This document shows, in pieces, positions 20,841 through 30,779 of a DNA stretch of 64,000 nucleotides; the first letter of the stretch is position 1, and each line of letters starts with the position of its first letter. The DNA lies in the NCBI GenBank assembly GCA_022925895.1, contig JAKSYS010000121.1, forward strand, positions 1-64,000, read 5' to 3'. This stretch comes from Fragilaria crotonensis. Lineage: Eukaryota > Bacillariophyta > Fragilariophyceae > Fragilariales > Fragilariaceae. The notes beneath the pieces were generated by a model. The model made no database searches, was not told where the DNA came from, and was given only the letters and a program-made list of their open reading frames with translations. A program made the position numbers and the translations under genes.

Positions 20841-21343
20841 CTGGAACCTATGGTAACATCCTGCTTTATCATATTTCCTAAGAGTTACTCTCGTAGTAGT
20901 ACTACTTACTGTTAGTGTTGTTCTCCGATTCTGTGTCGAACGTCAACTGTGCATATGGTATTGAACCATTGCAACCAATCAGAAGAGACATCGTTCAGAT
21001 TGCAGATGTGCGATGCGTTCGTCGACTGAATGTGACATACAACATACAGATCCTGAAGAAGCCTGCGATCCTTTCTCGAGTACTCCGAGTACTGTACCTC
21101 GTACTGGTACAAATACCATGTAGAGTCCTTGGTGAAGTATTCTTCACTTTCCGCTTGGACCTCGTTGATACGTGAGTGAGAAACGCATGTCTCGGCTCTC
21201 CGTCCGATTCCGAGGTACAGCGTGTTTTGATTCGCCTTCTCCGCCGGAGTCTTCTCTGCTCTAATCATTCACACAACTACTTCTTAGTAGACTACTTGTA
21301 CTTTGTCAACTTTCAACTTTCAACTTTCAACTCTCATCCTACC
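20841..21343. other. upstream region of the orphan gene at 21344
   Basis: About 500 bp with no supported gene. It ends in a tandem array of the 7-mer TTTCAAC (21304-21331, three perfect units plus partial ones) just upstream of the ATG. Confidence 0.45.
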
Positions 21344-21988
21344 ATGCGCCAGAAACTTGTCAACAGTATCCGTGATCAGAACTATGCTGATCTGATCAGC
21401 TTGCTTCAACTGGATTCTTCGTATGCTGATCAAGGCCTCTTCACGTTGGCCAAGATGACCGGACTTGAATGGGCTGTCTACTGGGAGGATTGGAAGATGA
21501 CAGCAATCTTTTTCATCTTCGGAGCTGATCCCAAGAACAACATCTTTGATGGAGTCATGGAGATGCCTCCTGGATATGTCCCCCTTCCAGGATTTACCAT
21601 CGGTAGACCCATTCCAGGATTTGATGGTCTCTTCCTTCTCTTGAGGGAGGAAGACGACATTGAATACGGTATTGCCTTCCTGATGATTATGCAAATTTGC
21701 TACAGGGGAGAGTTCGATTGTAGAAACGAATACAAGCAGCTGTTGGAGAATTTGGTAACTGTGGATGCTGATTTCAAACTTGGGGACATGAAAGATCGTA
21801 TCATGACCTCGATGTTGGCGTTGAGGAGATGCGGACTTCCCAATGAGTTAGCGGTTCGCATTGTTGGAGAGATGGTGGTCGAAACGTTGTATGATGGCAT
21901 TCACGCTCATGCATTTCACGAACCTGTCCCTACCAACCAGGAGCCGTGGAAAGGACTTGTCCCGTCCTCCACAGCAACCACCGCTTAG
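21344..21988 (+). CDS. orphan protein, 214 residues
   Basis: I do not recognise this protein. The ATG at 21344 is chosen over an alternative upstream start because everything before it is a low-complexity leader (TTTCAAC repeats). The protein is compact and mostly helical in look: LVNSIRDQNYADLISLLQLDS, then ADQGLFTLAKMTGLEWAVYWEDWKMTAIFFIFGAD, then a Gly/Pro loop (MPPGYVPLPGFTIGRPIPGFDG) and helices around IAFLMIMQICY and MKDRIMTSMLALRRCGLPNELAVRIVGEMV. Two segments resemble the helix pairs of ankyrin repeats (one has the FGADP turn), which is only suggestive. No signal peptide is seen. The C-terminus is Ser/Thr-rich. It starts ~500 bp after the retrotransposon and may be a lineage-specific gene. 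Confidence 0.65.
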   Translation: MRQKLVNSIRDQNYADLISLLQLDSSYADQGLFTLAKMTGLEWAVYWEDWKMTAIFFIFGADPKNNIFDGVMEMPPGYVPLPGFTIGRPIPGFDGLFLLLREEDDIEYGIAFLMIMQICYRGEFDCRNEYKQLLENLVTVDADFKLGDMKDRIMTSMLALRRCGLPNELAVRIVGEMVVETLYDGIHAHAFHEPVPTNQEPWKGLVPSSTATTA

Positions 21989-22340
21989 GAGGATGCTGAA
22001 ACGGTGCTGGGAAGTACTACTGTAGCACTGGCTCGTTTGATGCTCACATGGCTTCACCTGCAATTACAGAGCGCGAGCTAAACTCCGAAGTGGACATTAC
22101 ATTACATTTTACATCGATAATCATGAGTACCTGGATTAATCCTCGTAAGGAATGGCCTTGCAGCGTCGCTAGTCTCTACTGTGCGTGAAGTACAACGAAA
22201 GTTTATGTAGTGCAGCGATAGCTGGAGGCATGAACGCTGCTACGTTCTCCAGTTCGCCTGGTTACAAGGATGCAATGGGTTAGACGAATGGCTTGTCGTC
22301 CGAATACGAAGACCCCCCAGCCATCAGTACCAGTCACGTG
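21989..22340. other. intergenic region between convergent genes
   Basis: About 350 bp between two converging genes; no gene or structured element was recognised. Confidence 0.4.
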
Positions 22341-23495
22341 CTATTCTTCTTGGTCGTCCTCTGTTTTCTTGCACAACTTGACTAGATCCAGAACGGGAGG
22401 AATCGAGGGTCGGTACAACAACGCAGTGTGCCCCATCACTTGAGCGACGTGCGCATTCAATGTCTCAGCAATCCGTTCGCCAAGAATCTTGGCTCCTTTT
22501 TTCTTGGAAACAGCCGTATTGAGCCGCAGCAATATCAGTTCGTATTTCCACAACGAAGCGTCGACCTGCTCCAACCATGAAGCGTTCATGGGAAGGTCTT
22601 TGACCACATCCTCTATTCCAACGTCTAAATCCTCCTCTATCCCCGGACCCGGCCAGAGATGCACCAATATTGATTTGTCCGTTTTCATTCGTCCCCCCAG
22701 TGCTCGTAGCGCTCGGCGTTTGGCACCATTAATCGTAGAATAGTCCGTCGCATCACGCGGTGTGATACGCTGAACAAAGTTTTGGACCAAGGCCGCGCAG
22801 CTGTCGCGGCTGGCACCGACTGCCTCCACCACTTGAATCCCAGCGTCTTGAAGGACCCGGTAGCCACCTCCATCCACCCGTGGATTCGGATCACGAAAGC
22901 CCACTACGACCTTGGTCACTCCCGCCAGCACCAACGATGCCGCACACGGTGGAGTCTTGCCGTGGTGACAACAGGGTTCGAGCGTCACATAGGCAGTCGC
23001 GGTATTCTCCTTGTCAACAAACGTACCGCCCACTAGTTTGGAGGGTCCAGCGTCTGTAATGTACTGTTGTGTCAGTTGAGTTACTTGTTCTAGTAATTGC
23101 GGATTGGATTTATCAATGACAGCTTCGGCCGCTGCCACCCCGTCGTCCAAGTGTCCTGCCGCTTGGAGCAAAGCAAAGACTTCGGCATGCGGCAGACCTG
23201 CCTTGGGGTGAAATCCCGCTCCAACAACTTGTGAACTTTGTACGATGACACATCCCACAGCCGGATTGGGAAATGTGTGACCAATACCCTTGCGAGCATG
23301 TTGCACAGCGAGTGCCAAGTATTGTTCGTCTTGTTCTGAGAGGCTGCTTGCGAATCGTCTGGATCTCATCCTTGTCTCATAATGATGTGGATGTCTCAGT
23401 CTCGTGGGAGGGAGAGGATGGAGAAAGGCTGCCGTTCTCACTCGAATGACGCGAATCATGATCATGGCAGTCAAAAATTGGGGTAAGGGCCTCAT
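22341..23495 (-). CDS. riboflavin-biosynthesis deaminase (RibD N-domain) fused to a CRM/YhbY-like domain, plastid-targeted
   Basis: 384 residues from the ATG at 23495, or 374 from 23465. The N-terminus (MIMIRVIRVRTAAFLHPLPP) looks like a signal or transit peptide with AAFLHP, fitting plastid delivery. The deaminase domain (~45-250) has the zinc and catalytic residues of RibD: HAEV, and PCCHHGKTPPC, plus NPAVGCVIV and the FRDPNPRVDGGG motif. It would deaminate the diaminohydroxyribosylaminopyrimidine phosphate. No reductase domain follows. Instead the C-terminal ~125 residues match the layout of the YhbY/CRM RNA-binding domain: KRRALRALGGRMKTDKSILV, WLEQVDASLWKYELILLRL, then LGERIAETLNAHVAQVMGHT and LLYRPS. 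The CRM call rests on the spacing and the VQVxGxTxxLYRP-type ending. An open frame extends further 5' to 23672 but is His/Ser low complexity. Confidence 0.82.
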   Translation of the reverse strand: MRPLPQFLTAMIMIRVIRVRTAAFLHPLPPTRLRHPHHYETRMRSRRFASSLSEQDEQYLALAVQHARKGIGHTFPNPAVGCVIVQSSQVVGAGFHPKAGLPHAEVFALLQAAGHLDDGVAAAEAVIDKSNPQLLEQVTQLTQQYITDAGPSKLVGGTFVDKENTATAYVTLEPCCHHGKTPPCAASLVLAGVTKVVVGFRDPNPRVDGGGYRVLQDAGIQVVEAVGASRDSCAALVQNFVQRITPRDATDYSTINGAKRRALRALGGRMKTDKSILVHLWPGPGIEEDLDVGIEDVVKDLPMNASWLEQVDASLWKYELILLRLNTAVSKKKGAKILGERIAETLNAHVAQVMGHTALLYRPSIPPVLDLVKLCKKTEDDQEE

Positions 23496-24504
23496 CAGCC
23501 CAATTTTTTGTCGATAAGGGTGGATGTTTTGTTGAGATGTTGATGATTGATGCTGATCGAAGTGGTGTGATGTGTGATGGGGTGATGTGTGATGGGTGAT
23601 GGGGGGGTAGCTCACTTGCTTTGCAACTGATCGATTTGAATGGATGTGGTGATGACACATCTGCCTGTTCATTCTTTCGCTTACCCACCCGCCATCCCCA
23701 GCAACTCCAGGCCTGTGCTAAGTGAACCATCCAGGAGCTTGTAGACTCCTAGAATTCTAACGTCATAACCACTGCGTTTTAGCCCACTATGCCACTGTAG
23801 AGACCTACTAGCACTAGCGCACTCGTCACCGTGGCATTTTCGGTATTACACGTAGTAGCCATCGACGTAGAATCATTCACTAGCACTTTACCATATCGAG
23901 TGCCTGTAGCAGTACAGCTGAGGCGACTTCTGGGAATCCTGTGGATTCTTCATATATATTCGGAGTAAAAAATCCTCACTCGTCCTATGTCATACTGTAG
24001 TACGTGTAGTATGCTACTGGTACCTTTTTGAGTAGGTTAGTATCCGTACGCCCGTACTCCGTATGCGTGAGTACCAGTGCTACAGTACCAGGTACCAAGA
24101 TTACAGAGGATGCAGGACCCCTACTGAGATTTCTTAGTACCGGTACCATACTCCAGTCCACTGTTCTACAGCGTTTCACAAAGGCAACAGGGTAGATACT
24201 GCACGGTACAAATCCTACAGTCTCCCGTGAACCAGTATCATACTTGGAGTGTTGAAGTTTGGAGTATCCTACTTGTACATGGGAGTACATAGTAAGGTAC
24301 TACCGTACTACTCACTGGTCACTAGTCAGTCCTTTAACGTTACTGGGTACTTGTACATGTACTATTTCGATATTCAATGTACTTGTACGGTATGAACGAA
24401 TTGTCGAGTGTCGCGTCGCACACATCTTTTTTGCTTTGATCATAAAATAGAGGTGTGTGACGAGTGACGAGTGACAAGTGACAAAACTCCAAAATTGCAC
24501 AACG
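23496..24504. other. divergent intergenic region
   Basis: About 1 kb between the divergent RibD-CRM and HCF101 genes, so both promoters should lie here. Near 23566-23610 are repeats of TGATGTGTGATGGGG. GTAC-type palindromes are dense at 24000-24380. A tandem 7-mer array, GTGACGA/GTGACAA, four units at 24457-24484, lies just before the HCF101 ATG. No gene is seen. Confidence 0.45.
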
Positions 24505-26106
24505 ATGATACACGTGGCGCCAATCCTATCGATACTACTGTTAGCACTCATATCGACGTCTGTGGGGGCCTTTGCACCTAGCCACAAATGGGGGCTTCAA
24601 ACGACGCGGCTTTACGAGCTTCCCCCAATCCCAACCGAATGGCAAGGGGAAGTCCTCAAGGTACTCAAGCAGGTGATTGATCCCGACCTTAATAAGGACA
24701 TTGTTACGCTTGGTTTTGTAAAGAACTTGGCATTAGACGAGGATCGCAAGCTATCATTCGACGTTGAGCTCACTACTCCGGCGTGTCCTGTCAAGGAACA
24801 GTTCGCATTGGACTGTGAAAAGCTTGTCAAGAGCCTTGAGTGGACGAAAGATGTGGATATTACCATGACATCGCAACCCACTAATATGGACACAGAGACA
24901 ATTGGCATGTCTCACATCGGCGCCATCATTGCGGTCAGCAGTTGCAAGGGAGGTGTTGGAAAATCTACGACTGCCGTAAATCTGGCATTCGCTCTGCAGT
25001 CCTTAGGCGCCACGGTCGGAATTTTCGATGCCGACGTTTATGGTCCCTCCCTACCGACAATGGTCAAACCCGATGACGACATTGTTCGATTCATCGGTCG
25101 CCAAATCGCCCCGCTTCAAAGAAATGGAGTTCGCTTGATGAGCTTCGGTTATGTCAACGACGGGTCGGCCGTCATGAGAGGGCCCATGGTCACGCAGTTG
25201 TTGGATCAATTCCTGAGCGTCACCCATTGGGGTTCAATGGACTACCTTGTCCTTGACATGCCTCCTGGAACTGGTGATATACAATTGACACTGACTCAGA
25301 GACTGAACATTACCGCAGCTGTCATTGTTACGACACCACAGGAGTTGTCCTTCGTAGATGTAGAACGTGGTGTGGAAATGTTTGATACAGTCAATGTTCC
25401 TTGCGTTGCTGTCGTGGAGAACATGGCCTACTATCAAGTCGAAAACAAGGCCAAGCTGGATACGGTTGCACTGCAGGCATCATTCGTTGATAAGCTGACT
25501 GAAATGGGTGTGTGTCAAAATGGTGTGACTCCGGATGTGCTTGCTGCCGAGCTAGTAAAGCTGGCTCAGGATTCGGCCACGACGGAGCCTGAGCAAGTGC
25601 GACTATTTGGTCCTGGTCACACGAAGCGCCTATCTGAACAGTGGGGAATCGAGCATATATATTCCATGCCTCTGCTCGAAAATATTGCTGCCAAAGGAGA
25701 TGCGGGAACTCCCTACGTCCTTGCTTATCCAGACAGTCCCCAAACGGCGATCTACAAGGAATTGGCGTCTTCTGTTGTATCCGAGGTTGCCAAGGCCAAG
25801 TTCAATCGTATTTCAGAGCAACCACTGATCGAATTTAACAAGGAACGGCATCAGATTGAAGCAGATGGTGGATCCATTTCTCCGGCTGATCTCCGACGTG
25901 CCTGTCGCTGTGCCGCCTGCGTCGAGGAAATGACAGGACGGCAAATCCTAATCCCATCCTCAGTTTCGGAACGTATCGAACCCATCAAGATGTATCCAAC
26001 CGGCAACTATGCGCTCTCTGTAAACTGGTCAGATGGTCACAAGTCGCTTTATCCGTATCGTCAGATTCGAAGTCTTCTCCAAGAGAAAGTAAAGATTAGC
26101 AACTAA
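24505..26106 (+). CDS. HCF101: HCF101-type P-loop iron-sulfur cluster scaffold, plastid
   Basis: 533 residues from the ATG at 24505. The N-terminus MIHVAPILSILLLALISTSVGAFAPSHK is a signal peptide with the plastid motif GAFAP. Then come a MIP18/DUF59 domain (~50-125), the Mrp/ApbC P-loop ATPase with SSCKGGVGKSTTAVNLA (~142-158), DADVYGPSLPT and DMPPGTGD, and a C-terminal DUF971 domain (~430-525; GNYALSVNWSDGH). This three-domain order defines HCF101, which hands 4Fe-4S clusters to photosystem I and ferredoxin-thioredoxin reductase. As in plant HCF101, the CxxC of bacterial Mrp after VENMAYY is absent. A CRCAAC cluster lies in DUF971. About 50 extra residues separate VENMAYY from LFGPGH, beyond what I expect for the family. 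Confidence 0.92.
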   Translation: MIHVAPILSILLLALISTSVGAFAPSHKWGLQTTRLYELPPIPTEWQGEVLKVLKQVIDPDLNKDIVTLGFVKNLALDEDRKLSFDVELTTPACPVKEQFALDCEKLVKSLEWTKDVDITMTSQPTNMDTETIGMSHIGAIIAVSSCKGGVGKSTTAVNLAFALQSLGATVGIFDADVYGPSLPTMVKPDDDIVRFIGRQIAPLQRNGVRLMSFGYVNDGSAVMRGPMVTQLLDQFLSVTHWGSMDYLVLDMPPGTGDIQLTLTQRLNITAAVIVTTPQELSFVDVERGVEMFDTVNVPCVAVVENMAYYQVENKAKLDTVALQASFVDKLTEMGVCQNGVTPDVLAAELVKLAQDSATTEPEQVRLFGPGHTKRLSEQWGIEHIYSMPLLENIAAKGDAGTPYVLAYPDSPQTAIYKELASSVVSEVAKAKFNRISEQPLIEFNKERHQIEADGGSISPADLRRACRCAACVEEMTGRQILIPSSVSERIEPIKMYPTGNYALSVNWSDGHKSLYPYRQIRSLLQEKVKISN

Positions 26107-26300
26107 CGAGAAGAAATGAGACTGGTTCGGTTAAGCTCGTATCGAAGCCCTTCGTCCGTCATCGGGGTATACAATTTGACCTATCTATGTGTGATTTCTC
26201 AAAAGCAGAGGTGCTGCAAAGGTCCACCTCATGGAGTCTGAACTCTCTACGTAAAGAGCAAACGTAGGGGTGTCAAACTGTGAAGATGATTTACGCCAAA

Positions 26301-26840
26301 CTACCAAGGCATTCCATAGCCAGTACATCTCCGAACGTCAAACCCTCCAAAAACTTGAGGCTCCAAAAAGTCGAGGACGGGCGTCTGCATGTTTTCACTC
26401 GCCTCTCGATAGACTTCCATAGGATCCCACGGACATTCTTGCTTTCGCAGCCACTTTAGGGTTTCCAATTGTCCTGCAGCGCCGGCTATAGCGCAATAAT
26501 CTGGGTCGTCCAGTGCTCCCAGTCCATGGTCCACAAGAAACTGCAACCCCTCTACATCTCCTCTGGAAATGCATTCTCGGTGTAGTCTTTGGGTGTAATT
26601 TCGGAAATTCCATCCAGTGGAAATGAAATACTTCAGCAACCGTGTGTTCATTTTGGATGATTTGTACCAAGGAGTTGGAAATAGATTACCTATTTCGAAA
26701 GGGTTTGTCTTCCGAGAAGAATCGCCACATTTGGTGGACGAGCTATGGGCACGATTTTCGTGCCATGCACGCTGAAAACCCTTGGAGACGCCTGCCACAG
26801 GAAGGTGTGATCGGGTGGGAAGGAATGAAAGGATTTCCAT
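26301..26840 (-). CDS. F-box-like / ankyrin-repeat protein, 5' end uncertain
   Basis: About 179 residues if translation begins at MEILSFLP. Just upstream in the same frame the sequence reads ISQDDIPHVLLMEILSFLP, which is how F-box-like domains start, yet no ATG precedes it before a stop codon. A 5' exon is therefore likely and this model may be partial. The C-terminal half shows degenerate ankyrin units of the type common in diatoms and protists: HRECISRGDVEGLQFLVDHG, CAIAGAAGQLETLKWLRKQ, then CPWD and VYREASENMQTPVLDFLEPQ. Proteins of this build may act in ubiquitin ligase recruitment, but the function is unknown. It converges on HCF101, with ~200 bp between stop codons. Confidence 0.6.
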   Translation of the reverse strand: MEILSFLPTRSHLPVAGVSKGFQRAWHENRAHSSSTKCGDSSRKTNPFEIGNLFPTPWYKSSKMNTRLLKYFISTGWNFRNYTQRLHRECISRGDVEGLQFLVDHGLGALDDPDYCAIAGAAGQLETLKWLRKQECPWDPMEVYREASENMQTPVLDFLEPQVFGGFDVRRCTGYGMPW

Positions 26841-26843
26841 CAA

Positions 26844-28000
26844 GAGTACATGTGGAATGTCGTCCTGCGAAATAGCGTCATGAGGAAACGTTTTCTACGG
26901 TCCGTTCCTTCTTGGTTCCGTGATGGATTCTTACCATGTCAGTGATCTGAATTGTTCTCCCGACTAAGTTGTGTGTTGTGTTGTCTATGTCGTGCTTAAA
27001 AAATGACGAAAACGAGACACGCACATTCACAAGGGGACTTCATCCAGCGTTTTAATCTTCCCTCTGTCGCCTGACCATCACTGATGTACGGGTCTTGTCC
27101 TTCGTCCTCCTAATGTTGCTATACTGGGAAATGCGGTGGATGAATAGTACAGTAGTGGAGAGACTTGTTACCAGGTACATACAAGTACCAGTTGCACCTG
27201 GTACTAGTACCGGCCGGTGTTTTCGCGATGCAAATTCTGCTGGCGTCATCCTCATTTTCTGAGAATTGCTTCCCCCCTCAATACGACTACCGGTAGTAAT
27301 CACGACGATCACACAGTGAGATAGATGCACAATGCACATGTGCAGTGTACGATGTACAATTCTCACTCATTGAATCACTCATCAGTACGAGCGTACGATA
27401 GACAGAGAAAATTCCTACCGGAAGATGCTAAGGTCCTGTGTAGCAGTATTTTAGTACAGTATGCAATTCATGGTGGTGTTCATTCGTCGCGGTGCACCGT
27501 ACGCTTGAAGCAGTGTCTCCTCACTTTTTCTGTGGCTTTATCATGACAAGCCTTATTGTGTCTTCGGTGCTTCTTCACTACTACTACAAGTGCATCATAC
27601 ATGACCATGGCGCCTAGTGTATGACTCCAATCTTAAGTCGATTTTGAGGTTCTATTTGTTGGTATGGTTAGGTCAAAGTACTTGGGCCTGTAATCCGCAA
27701 CGCACCGCCCAAGATCGAACTCCCCACCCACGAATGTCGGGCTGGTTACCATCAACAACTATCCACGTCGTGATGGCACTGCTAACCGTACACCTCCTCT
27801 CGACGCCGAACCTCCGACAACGTCCGAGATTCGGAAGCCCGAACCTTCATTATTATTCTATCATTGCCTCAATCTCGCGAATTTGCGGGATTTCTTCATG
27901 TAGACGGAATTCTCAGTTTCAGGGAATTGAAATGAAGTCGACATCCACGACCCCCAGAACATTTCGAGTAAAAGACGCTAAACCGCGTCGCCAGGTGCAC
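26844..28000. other. intergenic region
   Basis: About 1.15 kb. It may contain a missing 5' exon of the F-box-like gene. GTAC-rich DNA occurs at 27150-27300, with one copy of the recurring palindrome core ACTACCGGTAGT at 27286-27297. A 166-codon open frame on the plus strand (27617-28117) overlaps the end of the protease gene and has no protein-like features. Confidence 0.4.
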
Positions 28001-30046
28001 CTAAAGGAATCCCTGTCCACCAGGAAACGGTACCAAGGCAAGAAGTGCCAGCACGAAGGCCGCAAAGTAGACCATGATGCGAGCATCGTTGACTTGTGGG
28101 ACTTCGTTCCGCACTAGCCATGGTTTCCTTCCCAACCGCGCAAAGGCATAGATGATTCCGAGGGACGGAAAGAGCGACGAGTCGTTACCCTGCAAAAACG
28201 ACAATGCCAAAGTGATGGTGCACATAGCGGAAGCCACAAAGGCACGCCCTCGTCCAACAATGGCGGCAAGCGCGCCTCCGCCGTCCAGACCCACAATAGG
28301 AAGCATGTTGATAGCATTGCTGATGAGTCCAGCGAATCCAATACATACCGCAGGGTGAACAGGAATAGGCTGAGCGATGGGAAGAACCATAAGCTTAGGC
28401 GCAAGAATCGAAACAATCGCACCTGTCAAGAAGCTTCCCTTCAAGAGGGCAATAGGAACGACAGGAAAGGTGGTCAACATCGCTGCAGACGAGTTGAGAG
28501 TCGCCACGATTCCCCCAATAATGCACCCGACAGACGCTATCATACCAGACAATGGCCCACTAATAGAAATGTCAAACAACGAATCCAAATTCGGTGGGAA
28601 CGAACGATAGGATGTTACAGCTCCACATAATCCAAGTTCGGGGGAAAGGAGCGGCACAGGAAGGCCAAGCTCAACCATTCTTCGTTTTGCTGTGATACGA
28701 TGCGCCAATTCGTGAATCACTTGAATACCAATGACGCCGACAAATATTGGTGCGCAGGTAAGTAAAGTCTGAGGACTGATATCGCGTTGATTCATGACAG
28801 CATCAAAAAACGTTGGATTCAGTGCAAAGCATGAAACCGCATAAGTGGCTGTCGTCGCCGCAGCTAACGCACAAGCGAGAATTGACGTGACCGGGTACCG
28901 TGCCTCAATGGCTGGAACGATAGTACTTGGTATAGCCAAGATAGCAACTCCTCGGCCCTCGGCAAATCGTTTGGTATCTGCGATAAGGAACAGTTGGACT
29001 CGCTCTGAGACACCGGTTTTTTCAAGCCGCTCCTCGATTTCTGAAAAGGCGAGCGAAGTGTAGTTCTCTGGTGAAAGCGAATTCATGTTGCGTAAGCTGC
29101 CAGCAAAATACGCCGCCGTGGAAGAAAGCTCTACAGAAGAGCAAAAGAATTTTGATCCGGCCAGGACTTCATTTTGTATCACTGAAATATCCCCAGGAGA
29201 TAACTTTGTTCCCTTCAATTTTTTGGGATCATCCAAGTAGTATGCAAATGTGGGCGGGAGCCATCGCGGCGTCTCGACAAAGAAGGTGGCGTGCGTCTCT
29301 CCCATGCCCAGACTTTGCTGGGCATATCGGTTTATAGAACTTGCGTCACCAGCACGGTCTGCCTTGACTTCGGTCCCTCGTTGAAGTTCTTTCAGTTTTG
29401 ACTCCAACATTGTGGCGACTCGTCCGTTCCATCGTGTATTTGGATTCTCTCCACGCGCAGTCTCCTCGTCAAGCTTCTGCGCTGCTGCAAGCAAATCAGC
29501 TAGATAAAAAGTAAGCCGGATCCTTTCATCTTCATTGATTTCTCCCGCTGTATTCCGGGTGTCGGCAATCTGAAAGTCAATGTTGGTGTTGCGTGACGGG
29601 GCTCTTCCCATGGATCTCCGCAAACGTTGGTGCAGTCGTTCGACTATTGGTAGGAGCTTTTCAGGTGACCAATGCTCGTCTCTCAATTTCGTCACGAGAA
29701 CCGTTTTGTTGGAAAAGAGTTCCTCGATGATGGCATCTCGCTCCCTGTCGATATCTAGCGCCTTGCTCGATCTCAAATAGCTCAACTCTGCCTCCATTGC
29801 TCGAGCATCAGCCATCAATTCTCGAGCCCGCTTCTTCAATTCTAGTGCTTCTTGAAGCGACATGAGGGAATTTTCTTTGGCACTGAATGATAAGTCTTCA
29901 TGCGCTTGCAGGCCACTTTGGACTAATCCCCGGATCTTTGTTTGACGCATATTCAAAGTATGAAATTTAAGGGACGAAGACAAGGCTTCGCCAGTCTCAC
30001 ACAATGATCGAGAACATAAAACCAACAAAAATGCCTTGCTTTTCAT
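28001..30046 (-). CDS. EGY-type site-2 metalloprotease (M50), predicted plastid membrane
   Basis: 681 residues, single exon. The N-terminus MKSKAFLLVLCSRSL is a probable signal peptide, though no clean ASAFAP motif is visible. Residues ~50-130 look like a coiled coil (LQEALELKKRARELMADARAMEAELSYL shortened here). Then come several membrane spans and the zinc site HELAHR near residue 440. The second S2P motif, NMLPIVGLDGGG, is near 582 and supplies the Asp ligand. Both catalytic motifs are intact. EGY1/2 proteins are thylakoid-membrane intramembrane proteases required for chloroplast development; the size, N-terminal soluble part and motif spacing match them. EGY3-like members lack the zinc motif, so this is an active-type member. 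Confidence 0.87.
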   Translation of the reverse strand: MKSKAFLLVLCSRSLCETGEALSSSLKFHTLNMRQTKIRGLVQSGLQAHEDLSFSAKENSLMSLQEALELKKRARELMADARAMEAELSYLRSSKALDIDRERDAIIEELFSNKTVLVTKLRDEHWSPEKLLPIVERLHQRLRRSMGRAPSRNTNIDFQIADTRNTAGEINEDERIRLTFYLADLLAAAQKLDEETARGENPNTRWNGRVATMLESKLKELQRGTEVKADRAGDASSINRYAQQSLGMGETHATFFVETPRWLPPTFAYYLDDPKKLKGTKLSPGDISVIQNEVLAGSKFFCSSVELSSTAAYFAGSLRNMNSLSPENYTSLAFSEIEERLEKTGVSERVQLFLIADTKRFAEGRGVAILAIPSTIVPAIEARYPVTSILACALAAATTATYAVSCFALNPTFFDAVMNQRDISPQTLLTCAPIFVGVIGIQVIHELAHRITAKRRMVELGLPVPLLSPELGLCGAVTSYRSFPPNLDSLFDISISGPLSGMIASVGCIIGGIVATLNSSAAMLTTFPVVPIALLKGSFLTGAIVSILAPKLMVLPIAQPIPVHPAVCIGFAGLISNAINMLPIVGLDGGGALAAIVGRGRAFVASAMCTITLALSFLQGNDSSLFPSLGIIYAFARLGRKPWLVRNEVPQVNDARIMVYFAAFVLALLALVPFPGGQGFL

Positions 30047-30779
30047 CGCAACACAGTCCGAGCCCCCGGACTGGCAAATACAGAAATGAGTGCCTTACTC
30101 GGAGTACAAGATTAGAAACGAACACAGTGGCAACTGCAACTTCGCGATTTGGTAGACTATCGCACCAGATGCAACGTCCTGTACACAGCGATGTGGTGGA
30201 GCTCCGAATGATAGTTTAGTGGGGCCCTTCTGAAAGTGTGACAAGATCAGTGAGTGCAGGGATCAGGGTGTCTTCGAAAAGGACGAGCGCGGAAAACAAG
30301 AATTTTGAGTGTACAGTACGTCGTGCGTCTACATTCAATAAACCTAAAATGTGTTCTTAAAACTCGGGTTAGACCCCTACCACTTGTGATGATGGCTTTT
30401 TTATGATTTTTTTGTACAGTACACACGCTCGCCTTCATGTAGTTCTAACAAATTCATTACAACGATCGAAGAAAGATAGCAATCACGTGAGGAGCACGCG
30501 TGCAAGCTCAGGTGAGATTTGACTGTTCCTTTCAGAGGCAAGCAACGTACTGGTACATCCACTCTTCAGGAATTACATTGGCATTCCGTGTGTCCAGAGT
30601 GGCTCCTGCGTGTGGCTCAACCACACGAATTCTATCCTCATGCACAAACGGAACAAGGACAGTGCCCAGTCATACAGGCACAACGTCATGAAGAGCCACA
30701 GCGCCTTACGGGACTTGGTAGGGAATTCAGTAACGAGAGTACCAGTTTGGTCAAGAGTTAATGGAATCCTCAGCTACCT
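30047..30779. other. intergenic region
   Basis: About 730 bp between the EGY-like gene start and the DOCK gene end. Only short reading frames without support were seen. Confidence 0.4.

Noticed and set aside
27690-27740. GATCGAAC resembling a T-arm on the minus strand
   Set aside because: No matching acceptor or D arm nearby; no tRNA supported anywhere in the window.
27617-28117. 166-codon plus-strand open frame
   Set aside because: Overlaps the end of the EGY-type protease on the other strand and has no recognisable domain; composition is unlike protein.
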